From the NCBI GenBank assembly GCA_900766735.1, contig CAAFWO010000012.1, forward strand, positions 1-33,879: a stretch of DNA of 33,879 nt, in the 5' to 3' direction. The translations under genes were made by a program, and so were the position numbers. This DNA is from Clostridia bacterium (lineage in GTDB: Bacteria; Bacillota; Clostridia; CAKSNL01; HGM11501). Below, piece after piece: positions 31,388-33,879 of the stretch; within the stretch, counting starts at the first letter, position 1; every line of letters starts with the position of its first letter. The notes under the pieces were generated by a model, which was not told where the DNA came from, did not search any database, and saw only the letters and a list, made by a program, of their open reading frames with translations.

Positions 31388-31531
31388 CGGTTAAAGGGTT
31401 AGGGTATAGGGTATAAGGTTTAAGGCCGTGTTTGTTTGGTGAAAGACAGGTGCAAGGTAAATGCTTGTTTGGTGAAGGATCAGTGAAAGCACAGTGAAAG
31501 CACCGTGCCGGTTTGGTGCTTTCACTGTGCT
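31388..31531. repeat. G-rich tract, direct repeats and 17-bp palindrome
   Basis: A G-rich run (31395-31425) has three GGG triplets and a GG separated by 3-5 bases. Then TTGTTTGGTGAA occurs twice (31432-31443 and 31465-31476) and CAGTGAAAGCAC twice in a row (31481-31492 and 31492-31503). The second copy is the left arm of a 17-bp perfect palindrome, 31488-31504 with 31515-31531. It ends 14 nt before the gpsA-like stop. There is no T-run on either side, so it is not a normal terminator. Confidence 0.6.
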
Positions 31532-31545
31532 ATTTTAATGCAGGA

Positions 31546-32592
31546 TCAGACCTCTTTATAGGTGAATTTCTCCCACGGAATGAGGACAGCGGCCTTTTGT
31601 GTGATTATTTCGTCAATGTGCAGAAGGAGCGGAAAATCCGCGCCGTCAAGCACGCCCTTTTTGATGTTCATCTTTACAGCACGCGCAACTCTTTCGGCAA
31701 CAACCAGCGATTCAAGCGTCACCCCGTTGAGGGCCTCCTTTGCCTCGTCAATATTTTTTCCCTCGCCCAGAAGAATGCCGACAAGACGCGTTCTTCCGCC
31801 GTAAACGGTGACATAGAGGTCGCCCGCGCCGACGCAGAGGTTGTTTAGTGACAGAGCGTTCTGGAATTTTAAAAGGCGGTACATTTCCTTCACTGCCTGG
31901 CCGAACACCGCCGCCTGGGAATTGAAATGGAGCGTGTCGTTCCCGAAGCTTTTGCGGTTGAGGCCGATCGTCAGCGCTATGCCGAGCGCATAGCCGTTTT
32001 TCAGCGCGACGGCGCTTTCAATGCCGGTAACATCTGTCGTGATGCTTATGTGGTAATAGTCGGTCGCAAGGTAGCCCCTTATGCGTTCGAGAATATTGAT
32101 GTCGCTGCCGCAGAAGGTCACCTCCGTCTGATCGTGGGCGACGAGCTCATAGCTTGTGCACGGGCCGCCGACCGCATTTAACGGCAATTTTCTGCCGAGC
32201 TCTGAAAGTCGCGTGTTCCAAATGTCGGGATAGGTCAAAAGCCTGCCGTCCGCCGTGTCGAATAAGCCCTTGGTAACAGTCAGGACAGGCGTGTTTTCGG
32301 CAATGGCCGGCAGAACCTTTTCCGCAAACCAGTCGACGCCGAAACTGCTCACGCCGCCGATCACGAGGTCCGCGCCCGAAAGCGCAGTTTGAAGCTCTTC
32401 GATTTGGTAAAATTTCACGCCGTCCGGAAAGTCTTTTTCGAATTTTGGGTGTCTGTTTTCTTTAAGGCAGGCGCTGATGATCTCTCTGTCAAGATGTGTG
32501 CCGACGAGGCGAACCTCGTGACCGTTCTCCCTCGCCGGAAATGCGAGCGCGCTGCCCATCATTCCGGAACCGACAATTGTAATAACAGCCAT
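31546..32592 (-). CDS. gpsA: NAD(P)-dependent glycerol-3-phosphate dehydrogenase-like protein
   Basis: The 348-residue protein has the GpsA layout: GSGMMGSALAFP at 8-19, TKG (K108), a helical C-domain with ALKNGYALGI (K198, catalytic), and AGAGDLYVT with D258. It differs at conserved spots: GPCTSYEL stands for the normal GPSFA-E, and GGRTR for the usual SRN. It is thus a divergent paralogue, and its substrate may be glycerol-3-phosphate or a related sugar phosphate. The typical neighbours of a housekeeping gpsA (plsY, der) are absent; a DeoR-type regulator is divergent to it. ATG start after AAAAGGAGA. Confidence 0.75.
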   Translation of the reverse strand: MAVITIVGSGMMGSALAFPARENGHEVRLVGTHLDREIISACLKENRHPKFEKDFPDGVKFYQIEELQTALSGADLVIGGVSSFGVDWFAEKVLPAIAENTPVLTVTKGLFDTADGRLLTYPDIWNTRLSELGRKLPLNAVGGPCTSYELVAHDQTEVTFCGSDINILERIRGYLATDYYHISITTDVTGIESAVALKNGYALGIALTIGLNRKSFGNDTLHFNSQAAVFGQAVKEMYRLLKFQNALSLNNLCVGAGDLYVTVYGGRTRLVGILLGEGKNIDEAKEALNGVTLESLVVAERVARAVKMNIKKGVLDGADFPLLLHIDEIITQKAAVLIPWEKFTYKEV

Positions 32593-32607
32593 AATAAAAT
32601 CTCCTTT

Positions 32608-32722
32608 TTGAAAATGTTTGAATTATATTGAAAAACTTTTGAATTTACTGTATAATTATATAACGGTATCCACACAAAATCAAGGAGTGGAGCGAATTAT
32701 GAAAGATTTTCAAACTTTTTCA
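32608..32722. promoter_or_regulatory. three operator-like motifs between gpsA-like and deoR-like genes
   Basis: A 15-bp motif occurs three times: TTGAAAATGTTTGAA (32608-32622), TTGAAAAACTTTTGAA (32628-32643) and, reversed, TTTTCAAACTTTTTCA (32707-32722). Copies one and three share 13 of 15 positions. The second lies across the -35 of the plus-strand promoter. They are likely binding sites for the DeoR-family protein. Confidence 0.6.
32628..32656 (+). promoter_or_regulatory. promoter of the DeoR-family gene
   Basis: TTGAAA (32628-32633), a 17-bp spacer and TATAAT (32651-32656). Transcription would start near 32663. On the other strand TATAAT (32627-32622) could serve the gpsA-like gene. Confidence 0.8.
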
Positions 32723-32740
32723 TCGGAGGTAAGTTTATGA
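32699..32740 (+). CDS. 13-codon leader ORF coupled to the DeoR-family gene
   Basis: ATG 32699 has AAGGAGTGG (32682-32690) at good spacing and reads MKDFQTFSSEVSL to a TGA at 32738-32740. That stop overlaps the regulator ATG in an ATGA. It may be a translated leader or a lucky reading frame. The motif 32707-32722 lies within it, so repressor binding or mRNA folding could act on it. No function is claimed. Confidence 0.4.
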   Translation: MKDFQTFSSEVSL

Positions 32741-33450
32741 TTTCATATGTCCGTCAGCAGGAGATAATGAATTACTTGAAGGAGAAGCAATTTGCCACGG
32801 TGGGGGAGCTTGCCGCGGCGGTCTATGCGAGCGAATCGTCGGTTCGGCGCGACATTTCGGAGCTTGAGAAAAGGGGCTGTGCCTGCCGTGTCTACGGTGG
32901 CGTCGTCCTTCCGGAGTATGCGAACAGCGTCATGCCCGTGAGCCTGCGCGACGCGTCACATTCCGAGGTGAAAAACGCGCTCGCGAGGAGGGCGGCAAAC
33001 TATGTCTCGGACGGGGACACGGTCTTTATGGATGGGTCGTCCACGGTACGAAGGATCATAAAGCACCTTTCCGGCATTAAGAATCTTAAGATCGTGACAA
33101 ATAACTGCCGGATATTTGAGGGAAATCGCGACAGCGGCATTAAGCTTTACTGCACCGGCGGCCGTTTCGTTCCGCAAAGCGGCATTTTCACGGGCACGTC
33201 GGCTGAGGAATATATCCGGAATGTCAATGCGGATATTATGTTTTTCTCAAGTCAGGCCATATCCGAGACCGGCACGGTGAGCGACGTGTCGGAGGAGGAG
33301 ACTGCTCTTCGGAAGGTCATGCTCTCGCACGCCAAAAAGAAGATTTTTTTGTGCGACTCGTCAAAGTTCGGGCTCGTGAAAACGTTCACCCTCTGCACGA
33401 AGGACGATATAGACATGATAATTTCCGATAAGGCATTGCCGTGGGAGTAG
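32737..33450 (+). CDS. DeoR/GlpR-family transcriptional regulator
   Basis: A 237-residue regulator with an N-terminal winged helix-turn-helix (RQQEIMNYLKEKQFATVGEL, SSVRRDISELEKRG at 34-47) and the C-terminal phosphosugar-sensing domain (DGDTVFMDGSSTV at about 92-104, TNN at about 128, SSKFG near 205). The family responds to sugar phosphates or glycerol-3-phosphate. Being divergent from the gpsA-like gene, it likely controls that gene and itself. ATG start after CGGAGG. Confidence 0.92.
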   Translation: MISYVRQQEIMNYLKEKQFATVGELAAAVYASESSVRRDISELEKRGCACRVYGGVVLPEYANSVMPVSLRDASHSEVKNALARRAANYVSDGDTVFMDGSSTVRRIIKHLSGIKNLKIVTNNCRIFEGNRDSGIKLYCTGGRFVPQSGIFTGTSAEEYIRNVNADIMFFSSQAISETGTVSDVSEEETALRKVMLSHAKKKIFLCDSSKFGLVKTFTLCTKDDIDMIISDKALPWE

Positions 33451-33478
33451 CGGCGCGGCGGAGCCGTGAGCGCCCTAC
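33447..33478. repeat. palindrome at the end of the regulator gene
   Basis: GTAG (33447-33450) pairs with CTAC (33475-33478), GGCGC (33452-33456) with GCGCC (33470-33474), and GGC/GCC close a short inner loop. The stop codon lies in the first arm. No T-run follows, so it is either a weak terminator or a dispersed GC-rich palindrome. Confidence 0.5.
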
Positions 33479-33488
33479 AGTGCACTAA

Positions 33489-33683
33489 ATGAGGACGAAG
33501 AAACTAAAGCTCTTAATGCAAAATCCTTTTTATCCGTCGCTTCGTACAAAAAAGGTACAGGGACTTGACAATGTGTTTGAAATGAGTGTCAATATGGATA
33601 TTCGCATTTTATGGCGTTATGAAAATGGCGTTATAATTCTACTGATAGACATAGGACATCACAAAGACATATTGGGACTTTAA
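33489..33683 (+). pseudogene. N-terminally truncated RelE/ParE-like toxin
   Basis: The 64-codon frame reads LLMQNPFYPSLRTKKVQG then a segment with SVNMDIRILWRY then LLIDIGHHKDILGL. This is the C-terminal two-thirds of RelE/ParE-type toxins of about 90 residues, including the usual strand and catalytic-side residues. A stop codon directly precedes the ATG and no ribosome binding site is visible, so the N-terminus is gone. No antitoxin gene is adjacent. It is a relic of a toxin-antitoxin module. Confidence 0.65.
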
Positions 33684-33809
33684 CTAAACTGGACGAAAGT
33701 AAGCAGCACTGTAAATGAATATTTATATAGCAAAAAAAGCCCGCGCTTTAAGCGTCCCGTAATAAAACAGTAAAGCCCTAAAAGCATCTTTTTCGCGAAT
33801 TGCTATGTT

Positions 33810-33847
33810 AAAAAAGCTCAAAATCCGTCAGGATTCTTCGCTTTTTT
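33810..33847. terminator. hairpin with A- and T-runs
   Basis: AAAAAAGC (33810-33817) pairs with GCTTTTTT (33840-33847), with inner AATCC/GGATT (33822-33826, 33831-33835) around a GTCA loop. It has the form of a bidirectional terminator, and would also serve a minus-strand gene beyond the window. The rest of 33684-33879 shows nothing coding. Confidence 0.65.
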
Positions 33848-33879
33848 GCCTTGCACTTCATCGAAAAATCTTGCTTTTA

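Overview
The window comes from a spore-forming member of the Clostridia (Bacillota), probably near the Oscillospiraceae/Ruminococcaceae. The signs are the S10-spc-alpha ribosomal gene order with secY, adk, map, a KOW-domain gene, infA and rpmJ; strong GGAGG ribosome binding sites with some GTG and TTG starts; zinc-ribbon forms of S14, S4, L24, L36 and Adk; and a SleB-type spore cortex hydrolase. No rRNA or tRNA gene and no CRISPR array was seen.

Region 1 (1-1166) holds sleB on the minus strand with its terminator. Region 2 (1167-17017) is one long ribosomal superoperon. A near-consensus promoter (TTGACA-17-TAAAAT) and a ~330-nt structured leader precede rpsJ-rplC-rplD-rplW-rplB-rpsS-rplV-rpsC-rplP-rpmC-rpsQ-rplN-rplX-rplE-rpsN-rpsH-rplF-rplR-rpsE-rpmD-rplO-secY-adk-map-KOW-infA-rpmJ-rpsM-rpsK-rpsD-rpoA-rplQ. 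A strong intrinsic terminator closes it. Many genes touch or overlap, so translation is probably coupled. rpmD (59 codons) and rpmJ (37 codons) are short but clear.

Region 3 (about 17.05-21.2 kb) is AT-rich and looks like a decayed integrated element. It holds the C-terminal relic of a large serine recombinase with two in-frame stops, and a promoter/long-hairpin/terminator cassette that could make a ~170-nt structured RNA. It also carries a secreted copper-amine-oxidase-N-like protein, a two-helix membrane protein and a TPR/Cys-His protein, followed by hairpins and non-coding sequence.

Region 4 (21.2-28.8 kb) is a sugar-acid catabolic locus. A plus-strand gene encodes only the C-terminal beta-sandwich part of a GH35 beta-galactosidase. 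It converges on a minus-strand cluster: TIM-barrel isomerase, Gfo/Idh dehydrogenase, second TIM-barrel isomerase, second Gfo/Idh dehydrogenase (with its own promoter), uxuA and uxuB. A divergent AraC-family regulator probably controls it. The two dehydrogenase/isomerase sets feeding a UxuA/UxuB step, without a uronate isomerase, are the best candidate here for an undescribed pathway.

Region 5 (28.8-33.9 kb) holds a small Cys-containing protein coupled to a P-type metal ATPase with an unusual SCA membrane motif. It also holds a divergent glycerol-3-phosphate-dehydrogenase-like gene facing a DeoR-family regulator, with repeated operator-like motifs and a 13-codon leader ORF between them, and a truncated RelE-like toxin relic at the right edge. 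All functional calls rest on reading motifs and gene order by eye; no database search was run.
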